DNA of 61,908 nt, from positions 1,410,501 to 1,472,408 of the forward strand of contig JACVTC010000033.1 in assembly GCA_016946835.1 (NCBI GenBank). Direction: 5' to 3'. A program made the translations under genes and the position numbers. The DNA is from Neocallimastix lanati (nom. inval.) (taxonomy: Eukaryota > Neocallimastigomycota > Neocallimastigomycetes > Neocallimastigales > Neocallimastigaceae). Positions 11,671-24,389 of this stretch are shown here, in pieces (positions within the stretch are counted from its first letter, which is position 1; each line of letters starts with the position of its first letter). Below the pieces are notes generated by a model, which was not told where the DNA came from, made no database searches, and saw nothing but the letters and a program-made list of their open reading frames with translations.

Positions 11671-11884
11671 ACTTTAAAAAGGCTCCTGTAATTTTTTTTA
11701 ATCAACATTCATTAGTCAAAGTATTATTTTATAACGAAAAAACTTATAATAAAATTTTATTAAAAAAAACTATTGTATATAATCAATAATTGTATATAAT
11801 AAGTTAATAATAATATCCTTTTATTAATATTATTATATATTAATAATAATTATTATTTATTTTTTTAACAAAAATTTTTTAAAA

Positions 11885-11970
11885 AGAAAAAATTTTGCCT
11901 TATTATATATTTTTTTGTTAAATCAGAATAAAAATATATAACTTTTTTTCTTGATAAAAAATTTTTGTCA
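11885..11970 (+). promoter_or_regulatory. Leader block conserved with paralogue 1
   Basis: 'gaaaaaattttgccttattatatattt', a short spacer and 'aaaaatatataactttttttc' match 4250-4330 upstream of gene 1. It is a promoter or 5'UTR element, or shared duplicated flank. Confidence 0.5.
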
Positions 11971-12127
11971 AATCTATCTGTATATTAATTTATTAAAAAA
12001 TTTTTTATTAAAAATATTTGATAAAAAGAAAGTTTCTTTTTTTAAATTTATTTTGTAAATTTATATAAATTATAAAATTTGATAATTTGAAGTCTTTTTT
12101 TAGAAAAGTAATATAAAAGAAAAAAAA

Positions 12128-13300
12128 ATGAAGTTTTTAACTGTTACTAGTATCTTATCTGTTTTTATCGTAGCTGCAAACGCTCGTCCTTGTTTCCCAG
12201 GTGAATTCGGTGGTGGTATGCCAGGTGGCGGTTTCCCAGGCGGTGGTTTCCCAGGAGGAGGTTTCCCAGGCGGTGGTATGCCAGGTGGTGGTATGCCAGC
12301 TCCACCAGGTGGTGGTATGGGTTCAGGTGGTTGGCCAGGTGCTCCAGGTGGTGGAATGCCAGCTCCACCAGGTGGTGGTATGGGTTCTGGCGGTTGGCCA
12401 GGTGCTCCAGGTGGTGGTATGCCAGCTCCTCCAGCTCCTCCATCAGGTCCACCAAGTATTCCAGGTATTCCAGGTATTCCAGGCGGTGGTGACAGTGGAA
12501 ATGGTGGCTTCCCAGGTATTCCAGGTATTCCAGGCATTCCAGGTCTTCCAGGCGGTGGTGACAGTGGAAATGGTGGTTTCCCAAATATTCCAGGTATTCC
12601 AGGTATTCCATCTTCTCCACCAGATGTTCCATCTCCTCCATCCCCACCTTCTCCACCAGATACTCCATCACCCCCATCACCACCATCTCCACCAAGTGGA
12701 GGTAATGGTAGTGGTAATGATGAAGAATGTGGTCCAACTTCACCAAACGGTCCATGTCAACCAGAATCACCACCAACACCACCTTCTCCACCATCACCAC
12801 CTTCTCCACCATCACCACCAGATACTCCATCACCACCATCACCACCATCACCACCATCTCCACCAAGTGGTGGTAATGGAAGTGGTAATGATGAAGAATG
12901 TGGTCCAACATCACCAAATGGTCCATGTGAACCAGAATCTCCACCATCTCCACCAAGTGGTGGTAATGGTAGTGGTAATGATGAAGAATGTGGTCCAACT
13001 TCACCAAATGGTCCATGTAATCCACCATCACCACCAAGTGGTGGTAATGGAAATGGTGGTGATGAAGAATGTGGTCCAACTTCACCAAATGGTCCATGTA
13101 ATCCAGAACCACCGTGTGATCCAAAGAGTGATCCAAGTTGTGCTCCAGTACCACCATCTTGTGATCCAAGCTCTGATCCAAACTGTGGAGGTGGTGATCC
13201 ATACGGTGATCCATACGATGATCCACCACAATATTCTGATGATGAACAAGTTGCCAACGGTGAAAATGATGATGTCAACAATTCTTCTGAAGTGGAATAA
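12128..13300 (+). CDS. Secreted collagen/extensin-like Cys-loop protein 2
   Basis: 390 aa, intronless, nearly the same plan as the 4537-5901 protein. It has a signal peptide ending ANA (residues 1-19), PCFPGEFGGG with Cys22, extra FPGGG and MPGGG repeats, IPGIPG blocks separated by GGGDSGNGGFP, SPP repeats broken by DTP or DVP, four CGPTSPNGPC loops, two CDPxxDPxC loops and an acidic tail ending SSEVE. Linkers between loops are SGGNGSGNDEE rather than SGGNGNGEEEE. The first ten residues differ from gene 1 at only one position. The copies differ mainly in repeat number, as expected for slippage or unequal exchange between tandem duplicates. The likely role is an extracellular matrix or wall protein. 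The function is not known. Confidence 0.9.
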   Translation: MKFLTVTSILSVFIVAANARPCFPGEFGGGMPGGGFPGGGFPGGGFPGGGMPGGGMPAPPGGGMGSGGWPGAPGGGMPAPPGGGMGSGGWPGAPGGGMPAPPAPPSGPPSIPGIPGIPGGGDSGNGGFPGIPGIPGIPGLPGGGDSGNGGFPNIPGIPGIPSSPPDVPSPPSPPSPPDTPSPPSPPSPPSGGNGSGNDEECGPTSPNGPCQPESPPTPPSPPSPPSPPSPPDTPSPPSPPSPPSPPSGGNGSGNDEECGPTSPNGPCEPESPPSPPSGGNGSGNDEECGPTSPNGPCNPPSPPSGGNGNGGDEECGPTSPNGPCNPEPPCDPKSDPSCAPVPPSCDPSSDPNCGGGDPYGDPYDDPPQYSDDEQVANGENDDVNNSSEVE

Positions 13301-13850
13301 AGAAATAAATAAAAATATATTAGATAAAATTTTTTTTTTTTTTATAATTTACTTTTAAAATTTTAGAATTTTTTGTAAAAAAATTAAAAATAATAAAAAT
13401 AAAAAAAAAATATATTTTTACATTTAGAAATTTATACAAAAAAAAAAAAAAGTAATAATATTATGTATATATAATGAAAATTATAAACTTTTTTATTCTT
13501 CGTTGTTTTTATTTTTTTTTTATTTCATTGTATTTTATTTACATTTATTAATAATTTTAATTTAAATCTTTAATATTTTTCATATAACAATAATAATATA
13601 TAAAATATATAAATAAAAAATTTTTTTTTAAAAAAAAAAAAATAGTATTTTGATAGGAATTGCTAATTTTGATATTTTTTATTTTTTATTTTTATAGTTT
13701 TTTTATTTTTGTGTATTTTATTTTTTATTTTATTTTATTTTATTTTTTTTACTTATTTTTTTTTACTTATTTTTTTAAATCAAATATTTGAATTTATAAA
13801 TATATTTTATTATCTAAAAAAATATTTATAAAATCAATAACATTATATAG

Positions 13851-13888
<38 letters not shown>

Positions 13889-14183
13889 AAAAAAAAAATA
13901 ACATTATAAAAAAAGAAAATTATTAAAAAAATTGACAATGAGTAAAATTGCTATGTTTAAAGTTTCTAATTCCTTTGGAACTTATCACTAATAATATAAT
14001 TAAAAAAATAAAAACAAAAAAAAAAAAAAAAAAGAAAAAAAGTAGAAAAAATATCAATAAATAAAAATAATATTAAATTTTATTTTATAAGCATTATAGT
14101 GCTTTAAATAACTATAAATATATAATTTATAATGGATTAAAAATAATATTTATGAGAAATATTTAAAATTTTTTAAATAATAT
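13301..14183. other. AT-rich spacer
   Basis: Contains long A-runs (about 13854-13885 and 14018-14040) and a TTTTA run near 13720-13750. No gene was seen. Confidence 0.6.
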
Positions 14184-14535
14184 TTATGTCGTAAATAAAT
14201 ATTTAATATTACAGATATATATATTCGGTATATTATATACAATACCAAATATCAGTAACTCTCTAGAGTTACTCTTTGGGAGGTTTAGTAAAAACACTTT
14301 CATTACTATGAGTGCCGATGTCGTACCGATATGACATAGGAATAGTACAGTTAGTAGTCTCCTGTTAATTCTCATCAATACACATTTACTAACAGTACAG
14401 TTCCAAACACAGAACTTACAGTAATTAGTTTTGATGATCTTTCTTGTGGTTCTGGGGAGAGTTTAGTGGATACCACACCATCTATTTTAAAGATGTTACT
14501 TCTATTCGGTATACTATTTAATGAACATAAATAAT
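14184..14535 (+). pseudogene. Unclassified mobile-element remnant
   Basis: This stretch is clearly less AT-rich than its surroundings. On the plus strand a frame about 55 codons long reads NSTVPNTELTVISFDDLSCG and then GESLVDTTPSILKM (about 14390-14526). It has normal protein composition but I cannot assign it. It also holds the near-palindrome 14318-14337. It lies just upstream of the LINE copy at 14800 and may be part of the same or another element. Confidence 0.35.
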
Positions 14536-14790
14536 AAATAATAAATAATAAATAATAAAAAATTAAATAATTAAGCAATAAATAATAAATAATAAATAAT
14601 AAATAATAAATAATAAATAATAAATAATAAAAAAATTAAATAATTAAGTAATAAATAATAAATAATAAATGATAAATAATAAATAATAAATAATAAATAA
14701 CAAATAATAAATAATAAATAATAAATAAAAATAATAAAAAATAAATAATAAAAAATAAATAATAAAAAATAAATAGTAAATAGTAATTAA
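14525..14790. repeat. AATAAAT array
   Basis: Continuous 'aataaat' units with 'aaaaaataaat' variants separate the remnant at 14184 from the LINE copy at 14800. Confidence 0.85.
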
Positions 14791-14799
14791 TAATCCCAA

Positions 14800-16565
14800 T
14801 GATATGGACTGTTAGGGAACATCTATTGACAACACAAGGTTGATTTTTATCTGCGGTATACACTCATATACCAATGCTAAAATGAAGGAATTTATTCATT
14901 CTAGATGCAAAAAAAAAAAAAAAAAAAAAATTCAAGAATAATATTTTATCAATGAAAAGAATTACTTAATTCCAATGATAGTTTCTCCAGGATAAAAATA
15001 TACCCTCTAAATTTCAACTATGGAAAATTTGAAAAAACATTTGAAAAAGCAATAGTAGGAGTTAAAATTTCATATTGTAAATGTTCCAAATGAAATAATA
15101 AGGTTTCTTTTCAGCATTTAAAACAAAATCTAATTTCAAATAACACATCCAATAATACAAACTCAGCAAATCTCAGTTCAACTAATTTAGTAAATGTTAT
15201 AAATGCTAATCATGAACTCAATGCTCCCAATATTCCTAATCTTAATTATTAATTCCAATTTCATATTCTAACACAGGAAAGTTTACTTTATGTCTTAATG
15301 GAATACCAATGGATGGAATTTTGAGATAAGAGATAGTATTGAGTACTTCAATACAATTTTTAAACCATTATTCCTATGTTTTCACAGGTAATGGTACCAA
15401 TGATACTAGGAATCCATGTAAAGTAACAATTCCCAACTACAAATATTTCCAGAAAAGAATGGATCCAAATACACCAGGTTGCAGAGGTTTATATCTTGGG
15501 TATCATGTATCATGTCTCATGTCAAGCAGTACTTGAAGATAATTCCTATACTCATCTTGTTTTTTTAACAACATATAGTCTATGGAATCACTCTAAGTAT
15601 TCTGTCTATGTTCCCTCAAAGAAACACTTATTACAAGTCCGATATGCATTTTCAGAAGTTTTCACATGACTTCAGAATCACACTAATCATCCACAGATGA
15701 ATCATTTTTGATACCAATAAAATTTTTGTTAGGTGGGATAAGTATAAAAGTCTTGAACTTAAGAAAGAAATTTGTGATCATAATAAATTTGAGATTCTTA
15801 GTGAAGAATTAGGAAATGGAGAACTTTTAGTATAATTGAAAAAGTTTATTAATACCTCTAATTCCATTGCTAAGTATTTATCAATTACATCAGTAAGAGA
15901 AATCAGATATGGCTGGAAAATCAATCAAGACTAAGACTTATAAGTATAATAAATTTGAAAAAACTAGAGGCCACCTGAAGCTCAACTTTAAGTATCCTGA
16001 ATATAGCATTGGTTTCTGATGAGCATTTCATACTAGATGTGGATATAAATTCGATGTTCATGCTTCCAAAGCTGCCAATATGACTGAAGACAACTATCCA
16101 GAACGCTGTCCTTGTTGTTAGTGAGAAAATAGTAATCCTCGATTGGAACATTGGTTTTCTAAATGCTATCTTTTCAGTGAATTTCGAAAGAAATATTTTA
16201 AGGATATTGAAATTCTTTATTAAAAAATTTTTTTGTAATTTTCAAATATTGTCTGATATCAAATAGTAATGTAAACACTATTGTCACAGATATGAATAAT
16301 ACAGAATCAAGTACTGATTCTGTTATTAGTAACGAAGGGTGTAATATTAATAATAATAACAATAGAAATAATATTTTTAATAATAGAAATATTATAGTAA
16401 TACGCGCAAACTAATCAGGAGCGCCAAGGCTGAAAATGCAAGAAAGGCAGGCTAGCAGGGCCAATGCGTTTGAGGGAGAAGATCTTAATTTATTTCAGAT
16501 AGTCAATTCAAACTCTAATCCGTATAAAGAATTCTCTTTAAAAAAAAAAAACTTTTAATCTTGGA
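14800..16565 (+). mobile_element. LINE (APE-type) remnant, copy A, internal deletion
   Basis: 14811-15930 aligns with copy B at 25425-26745: 'gacaacacaaggttgatttt', then GTNDTRNPCKVTIPNYKYFQ and DPNTPGCRGLYLGYHVSC (15390-15520). The RT part present in copy B is missing. Instead, at about 15910, the sequence jumps to a C-terminal region with CPCC...NPRLEHWFSKC (about 16110-16170), the cysteine/histidine motif after LINE RTs, and an Arg/Ala tail near 16420-16470. Multiple stops make it dead. Confidence 0.7.
15339..15536 (+). pseudogene. LINE ORF fragment (endonuclease-region N-terminal part, copy A)
   Basis: Shows GNGTNDTRNPCKVTIPNYK and GLYLGYHVSC, the counterpart of 25924-26157. Frame changes on both sides separate it from the rest of the element. 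Confidence 0.6.
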
Positions 16566-19005
16566 GGTGAGGTTCGTCGCATATGAATTTTTTTTTTTTT
16601 TGAATTTATTTACACCACTTTATTTTGAATATTACATTTATTTATCTTTACTATTCTAAATATTATTATGTTTCAAATTGGACAAATAATATTTATTCTT
16701 TTTTATTAATTATATGTTTCTTTATAAAAAAATATTCATATAAATAAATATAGTTAAAGTTCATAATAATTGCGGCTGCAAAAACAAAAACAAAACAAAA
16801 AAAAAAAAAATACTTTATATTTATTAATTCAATTATTTATTCAATAAATGATAAAAAAAGAAAAATTATTAAAAGAAATTTAAAAAGCATAATAATATTT
16901 GCTAAATATATGAATTAATAATAGATTAGAAGGATACGTATAAAAAACATTTTAAATTTGTTATAATATATTTAATACATAATACATAATAAATAACAAA
17001 TAAAATAATAGTAAAAATTAAAAAATTAAATAATATATAAAAATAAAAACTTTATAATAAATAATTTTATAGTAAATAATAAATAATTTATAACAAATAA
17101 CAAATAACCAATGACAAATAACAATTAATAATAAATAAGTAATAAATAATATACAATAAATAATTATAATGAATATAATATTTTATATGAATATTTATTT
17201 AATTTTTTAATTATAACTTATTAGTTTAACATTTGTTTTGTATATATAAAAATAAAAGAGTTAAAATAGAATATTAAAATGTCTAATATTTGTTTTAAAT
17301 GCCTGAAGTATTAAAATATTAAAAAATTAAAAAGATATATATATATATTGTTAAATATTAAAATAAAATAAAATAAAAAGCGGTTAGGAACATCTACCGT
17401 TAATAAAAATAAAATAATTAATAATTAATAAAAGATTAAAAAGCCAAAAACATTAAAAATTAAAGAAAAATAAAAAAAAATAAAAAAAAAAAAAAAAAAA
17501 TTAAAAATATATATATATATATACATAGTTGTATAAATAACATAAATTGAAGCATTAATTAAATATTAAATAATTATTATATATATTTATAAATTAATTA
17601 TTTTCATTTTTTGTATTTATTTTTATTTATTTCAATTTATTTTTTTTTTATTTATTTTTAATCAAACTTCATATAATTCATAAATGTATTGTATCAAAAA
17701 AAAACTTTTTTTCATAAGAGACAATTTATTTACATTTTTATTATTTTTTTATAATTTTTTATTTTATTTTTATTTTTATTTTTTTTTATTTTTATTTTTT
17801 TTTATTTTTATTTTTATTATTATTATTTGTAATATTAATTAATGTTTCTTTTTGCTTAACTATTTTTATGTTTTCATATTGAAAAGCAAACAAAATATTC
17901 ATTGTAAAAACTGTCTTTTCATACGAAATAATAATCCATTCTTTGTATAATTTGTATGCTTATATGTAGAAGAAAAGCAAATTTTTTATTTTTTTTTATA
18001 AAAATGTATTTTAATATAAATTACTAAAATAATATTATGATATAGAATGAAACTTTAAATAATAATAATAATAATAAATTAAGATATTAAGTTGAATATG
18101 ATAAAGTTATTGAGATCATCATAAAGTATAAAATTATTAAATAATTAATTAAATATGAAATTATAGTAATAAAATTATAGAGGAAGCTTTTAAAATATAA
18201 TTGTTGAGAAATATTAAAATAATTCTATATAAATAATTGTTTATAAGAAATTACTTTAGAGAATGAGTATAAATGAAAATATAAAATGGCTCTTAAGAAA
18301 AATGTAACTAATTAATTGTATAAATTAGATAGTAATTATAATAATTAATTAAAGATTACTTTATTAGCCTGTAAAATTAGGATTATAAATTCAATGTGAT
18401 TTATTAGAATTTTAGTCAAGGTTTACCTTTAAAAGATTAGTATTATGAGAAATATTTAATAAAGACCGATTCTTTTATTTTTTTCAATTAGTTTTAAATT
18501 ATTTTCCTTTTTTTTAATTTTATTTAGTATAATAGATAAAGATGGGAAACATAATCAAATTCCATCCTTCACATATAAAGATGTATAAATATGTATGAAT
18601 ATATATACATATATATAAATATATGATAACGGCATGGCTAAAATATATTGTGACAATTTCAAAAATTAAATACAATTTATTTAAATATATTTTAATGGAT
18701 TAATATAATAAAAGATAAATAAATAATAATAATAATAATAATAATAATTAATTAAAAAATAAAAATATTTAATTTTCCATTCTGTATTAAAATTGATGAA
18801 AATTATTAAATTTAATTAAATAATATATATCATTTTCTTTTATTTAATTTTAATTATTGCCTAATAAAGTATTTTTAATTAAAAAAGATGTATTCTATAT
18901 TCTATATCATATTATATATAAAATGTTTTTATATATTATATAAGAAGATAAATAAGTAGTAAAGATAATAAATAAATAAATAAATTGTTAACTTTATTCA
19001 TCTTT
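16566..19005. other. AT-rich spacer
   Basis: Simple repeats, A/T runs and an AT run (17335-17350) are present. The 12-mer 'taattgcggctg' (16767-16778) recurs at 30963. No gene was seen. Slightly less AT-rich pieces at 18270-18440 and 18530-18660 show no recognisable frame. Confidence 0.5.
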
Positions 19006-19190
<185 letters not shown>

Positions 19191-20545
19191 ATTAATAATA
19201 AATAATAATAAATAAAATTTTGATATGGAAAATTTAACTTGCCGTTTTTTATAATTTCTTTATTAATAATTAAATATACTTTTTTATATTATATGTTAAT
19301 AATTATTTATGAAATAAATCTTATTTATAATTTTATTAATAATTTATTTATAAAATTAGAATTACTTATTATTGTTATTATATTTTATAGTTATATTAAT
19401 TATCACATTTAATTAATTCCCTCCTATAACAACGATGTAAGCAAAAAGCAAACACTTTAATGAAATAATAATATTATATGAAATGGAATTTACATTTTTA
19501 TTTTTTAATTAATTAAATTTATATGTTTTAGAGAATTATACAAATAGTAATTAATAATAAAAAATAAAAAAAGAATAAAAGTTTTAATAATTAAAAATTA
19601 TGAATCAAAAATTAAATAATAAAAAGATTTATATGAATTTTAATGAATTAAAAAAAAAAAAAAAAAAAAAAATTAAAAAATAATCAAAACTTTATATTAT
19701 ATGTATATGTATAAGTTTTACAATTTAATTTTTGTTCCAGAGAAAGAAAAAAAAAGTATTTAAACCAAAAAAATTCTTCAAACTTTTTTAATTCTTCAAA
19801 TCAATCATTATTTATTATCATCAGATAAAATAATAAAAAAAAAAAATTAAAAATATAAAAAGTTATAATAATTTATTTTTTTTTAAATTATTTTCTTTTC
19901 TTTGTATATATTTTATAATAAAATCAAAAAAAATTTTCTTCGATTTTATTATTATAAATATTTATTTATTTTTTTTAAATATATTATAAAAAACAAAAAC
20001 TAGTTTAATTTATTTCAAAAATTATTAGAAAAAAATTTTTTTTTTTTTTCGTAATTTTTGATCGTTATATAAAAAAAATATATATATATTAACTTATTTA
20101 TTATAATATTTATTTCTTAACAAAATAAAAATAAAACAAATATTTTATTATTTGTAATATAAATTGTAAATAAATTATATATTTATATAAAAAAAAAACA
20201 AATATTAAAAAAATTAAAAAATTATAATATTATTATTAAATTATCTTTTTCTTTATTTTTGTTTAAAAAAAAAAAAAAAATAAAATCTTTTATTTATAAA
20301 TTATATTTATATAAAAACAAAAAAATTAATATAATAAATTTTATAAACTATTAATATACATAAATTATAAATATCATATAGAGTATAATCTCAATTATAG
20401 AAAAATAAAATAACAATAATAAAATTATAAAAAATAAATAAAAATAAAAATAAATCAATTTAAATATAAAATAAAAATTATAAATAATAATACATATATA
20501 TAGATTTAAAAAATTAAAAAATATTAAAAAATAAATAACTAAAAA
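19191..20545 (+). promoter_or_regulatory. Upstream region of repeat-protein gene 3
   Basis: A candidate TATA-like 'tatttaaa' (19757-19764) precedes 'ccaaaaaaattcttcaaac' and 'attcttcaaatcaatcatta', reminiscent of the start regions of genes 1 and 2. The ~780 bp to the ATG is A/T homopolymer-rich. The conserved leader block of genes 1 and 2 is not recognisable here. No other gene was seen. Confidence 0.3.
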
Positions 20546-22597
20546 ATGAGATTCATTACTGTTGCTAGTATTCTTTCTTTACTTGTTGTCTCTACTCATA
20601 CTTATCCAATTCCATGTCATCAAGGTGAATTTGGTAGTGGTGGTTTCCAACCAAATTGGGGAAATATGGGTAAAAATAATGGTGGATGGCCAGCTCCACC
20701 TCCAGCTCCTGCTAATGTTCCAAATTGGGGTAATAAAAATAATAACAATGGTAAATGGCCAGTTCCTCCAGCTCCTCCAAAGGTCAATAATAATGACCAT
20801 GGAAAATGGCCAGCTCCTCCAAAGAGTAATAATAACGACCATGGAAAATGGCCACTTCCTCCAAAGAATAATGATGATCATCATCATGGTAAATGGCCAC
20901 TTCCTCCAAAGAATAATGATGATAATCATCATGGTGGCTGGCATATTCCAGGTATCCCTGGTATTCCAGGTCAACCTAAAATTCCAGGTGCTCCATCTAA
21001 CCCACCATCTCCACCAACCCCACCAACCCCACCAACTACTACTTCCGATGATAATGAAATAATTGAACAAAGTGATAATGAACCAGAACAACCAGAATGT
21101 GGTCCAGATTCACCAAATGGTCCATGTGTTCCAAATCAATCAAATGAACCAGAACAACCAGAACAACCAGGCCAAGATGTGCAAGAAAAACCAGATTGTG
21201 GTCCAGATTCATCAAATGGTCCATGCGAACAAGAAGAGCAAAATGAACCAAACGAACCAGAACAACCGGGTCAAGATGAACCAGAGCAACCAAATGCACC
21301 AGAAAAACCAGATTGTGGTCCAGATTCACCAAATGGTCCATGTGAAGAAGAAATTCAAGATGAACCAGAACAACCAGAATGTGGTCCAGGTTCACCAAAC
21401 GGTCCATGTGAACAAGAAGAACCAAATGAACCAAATGAACCAAATGAACCAGAACAACCAGAACAACCAGAACAACCAAATGAATCAGAAAAACCAGATT
21501 GTGGTCCAGATTCTCCAAATGGTCCATGCGAAGAAGAAGGTCAAGATGAACCAGTACCAGAATGTGGTCCAGGTTCACCAAATGGTCCATGTGAACAAGA
21601 AGAACCAAATGAACCATATGAACCAAATGAACCAGAACAACCAGAAAAACCAAATGAATCAGAAAAACAAGATTGTGGTCCAGATTCTCCAAATGGTCCA
21701 TGCGAAGAAGAAGGTCAAGATGAACCAGTACCAGAATGTGGTCCAGGTTCACCAAATGGTCCATGTGAACAAGAAGAACAACAATATGATGAACCAGAAG
21801 TTCCAATTGAAGAAAGTGGAAATGGTAATAATGTAGAATGTGGTCCAGATTCTCCAAATGGTCCATGTGAACCAGAACAACAAGAAGAACCAGACCAACC
21901 AGCCTGTGATCCAACTACTGATCCAAATTGTATCACTGATGATTCATTTGAAAATGAAGAAGAACCATCTGTAATTTCTGATGATGAAAATGAAGAACAA
22001 AATACTGAAAGTGGTGAAGGTGTTTCTGTTGTTGATGATGGAGAAAATATTCCATTGGTTGATGAAGAAGTAAATGAAAGTAGCACTAACAATGAAGAAG
22101 CAGAACCAACTGAAAATTCTGATGATGAAATTACTGGTGATGCAGACACTGCTGATGTTGCTAGTGCTGACAATGAAGTTGATAATACTGGTGATAACAG
22201 TATTGTTAATGAAAATGAAGAAATTAACATTACTGATGACAGTATCAATGATGAAATAGAAAACATTGGCGATAATAACAATGTTAATGAAAATGAAGAA
22301 ATTAACACTACTGATGAAAGTATAAATGAAGAAATTGAAAATGCTGGTGATAATAACATTGTTAGCGATGAAACTGAAAATGCTGGTGACCATGACAGTA
22401 TCAATGAAGATGAATCAATAGAAGCTGTTGTCACTGTTGCCAGTGAAGAAGAAGATGAAGAAGTTGCTGCTGTTGATGATACTAACTTAAATATTGATGA
22501 TAATAATAATGATGATGATTCTAATGATGAAGAAGTAGTTGTCGATGACAGTAACATTATTCTTGATGATGCCAATGATGAATCTGATTATGAATAA
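20546..22597 (+). CDS. Secreted Cys-loop repeat protein 3 with acidic tail
   Basis: 683 aa, intronless, diverged paralogue of the proteins at 4537 and 12128. It has a signal peptide (residues 1-19, core ASILSLLVVSTHT), PCHQGEFGSGG (Cys24), then Trp/Asn/His repeats GKWPxPPKNN with DDHHH inserts, a short IPGIPGIPG block (about 145-155), TPPTPP, nine CG(P/D/G)xSxNGPC loops spaced by NEPEQP repeats, and one CDPTTDPNC loop. The last ~220 residues are almost all Asp/Glu/Asn/Ser with few hydrophobics, including a 26-residue tandem repeat (NENEEIN...IENxGDNN). The long polyanionic tail and the His/Asp runs suggest cation or surface binding. That is inference. Shared head, loops and order with the other two copies support a common extracellular structural role. 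Confidence 0.9.
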   Translation: MRFITVASILSLLVVSTHTYPIPCHQGEFGSGGFQPNWGNMGKNNGGWPAPPPAPANVPNWGNKNNNNGKWPVPPAPPKVNNNDHGKWPAPPKSNNNDHGKWPLPPKNNDDHHHGKWPLPPKNNDDNHHGGWHIPGIPGIPGQPKIPGAPSNPPSPPTPPTPPTTTSDDNEIIEQSDNEPEQPECGPDSPNGPCVPNQSNEPEQPEQPGQDVQEKPDCGPDSSNGPCEQEEQNEPNEPEQPGQDEPEQPNAPEKPDCGPDSPNGPCEEEIQDEPEQPECGPGSPNGPCEQEEPNEPNEPNEPEQPEQPEQPNESEKPDCGPDSPNGPCEEEGQDEPVPECGPGSPNGPCEQEEPNEPYEPNEPEQPEKPNESEKQDCGPDSPNGPCEEEGQDEPVPECGPGSPNGPCEQEEQQYDEPEVPIEESGNGNNVECGPDSPNGPCEPEQQEEPDQPACDPTTDPNCITDDSFENEEEPSVISDDENEEQNTESGEGVSVVDDGENIPLVDEEVNESSTNNEEAEPTENSDDEITGDADTADVASADNEVDNTGDNSIVNENEEINITDDSINDEIENIGDNNNVNENEEINTTDESINEEIENAGDNNIVSDETENAGDHDSINEDESIEAVVTVASEEEDEEVAAVDDTNLNIDDNNNDDDSNDEEVVVDDSNIILDDANDESDYE

Positions 22598-23421
22598 ATT
22601 TAAATATTATTAAAAATAAAAATAGAAAAAAAAAGATTAAAATAAATATTAATTTATATAAATATTAAAAAAAAATAACAATGATAAATCAAAAAAAAAA
22701 AAAAAAAAAAAAAATCAAATAACAATTATGAATTAAAAAAAAAAATATGAATATATAAATATATAAAATACAATTATTAATATATCAATATATCAATAAT
22801 TTAAAAAATTAAATACTACAAATATAATAATAATAATAATAATAATAAAATAATTATAACTTATATATAATATCAAATATTAAAAATATAACTTATAAAT
22901 TATTTATGAAAATATTAGTATATTATATACATATACATATATAATAGAAGATTTTATATTTCAACTGATTAAATATAAAATTGTTTAAATATATTATTAA
23001 TTAAAATTAATTATTATAAATATAATAATAAATTTATAATAATTAACAATATTAATATTAAAAAAAAAAAAAAATAAAATAATTATTAATATTGTTTAAT
23101 AATTATAAATTAAATTATATTATTGCTATTAAATAATACCAATAATATAATTGTAAATAAAATATATAAAAAAAAAAATAAAAATAAATATAATTAAAAA
23201 TAAATAAAAAAAATCATTACTAATAATAATTAAAAAAAAAAAATGTAATGATAAATACAAAATAACATTCATTCAAAAGAAATCTATAATGGTCCATTCT
23301 TTTATTTATTAAAAGTGATTTTGTGTTGATATATATTTTTTTTTTTACTTTTAATTTATTAATTATTATTATACATATATTTATATATATATTTAATAAT
23401 AACTAATGAAAATTTCGATTT
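22598..23421. other. AT-rich 3' flank and spacer
   Basis: A-runs, AT-rich sequence and a short TAA run (22826-22848) are present. No gene was seen. Confidence 0.6.
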
Positions 23422-23437
23422 AGAAGGAGAAGTAAAG

Positions 23438-23929
<492 letters not shown>

Positions 23930-24205
23930 AATTATAATTAACATTGCGAAGTCAAAATTAATTATTATACTTCAGTATAATAATGCTTTTGTGAAGTCTT
24001 ACAAATATTAATTAAATGAAACTAAAATATATTATACCATTATTTTATTTTATTTTGTGTTTTATTTTTTGTTTATTTTTTTATCTTTTTTTTTTTTTTT
24101 ATTATTTTATTACATGTATTTTTTTAAATATTTAATTAATAAAGAAGAAACAAGTTTGCTTCCGTTAAAAAAAAAAAAAAAAAGAAGGAGAAGTAAAGTT
24201 TATTA

Positions 24206-24348
24206 TAATTATTATAATTATTATTATTATATTATTATTATTATTATTATTATTATTTTATAGTCATTATTAATCAAAATAAAAAAATAATCTAAAATTT
24301 CATTTTATTTTAGTTCAATTCTTTACTATCTACCGTTCCTAGGATCAA

Positions 24349-24389
<41 letters not shown>

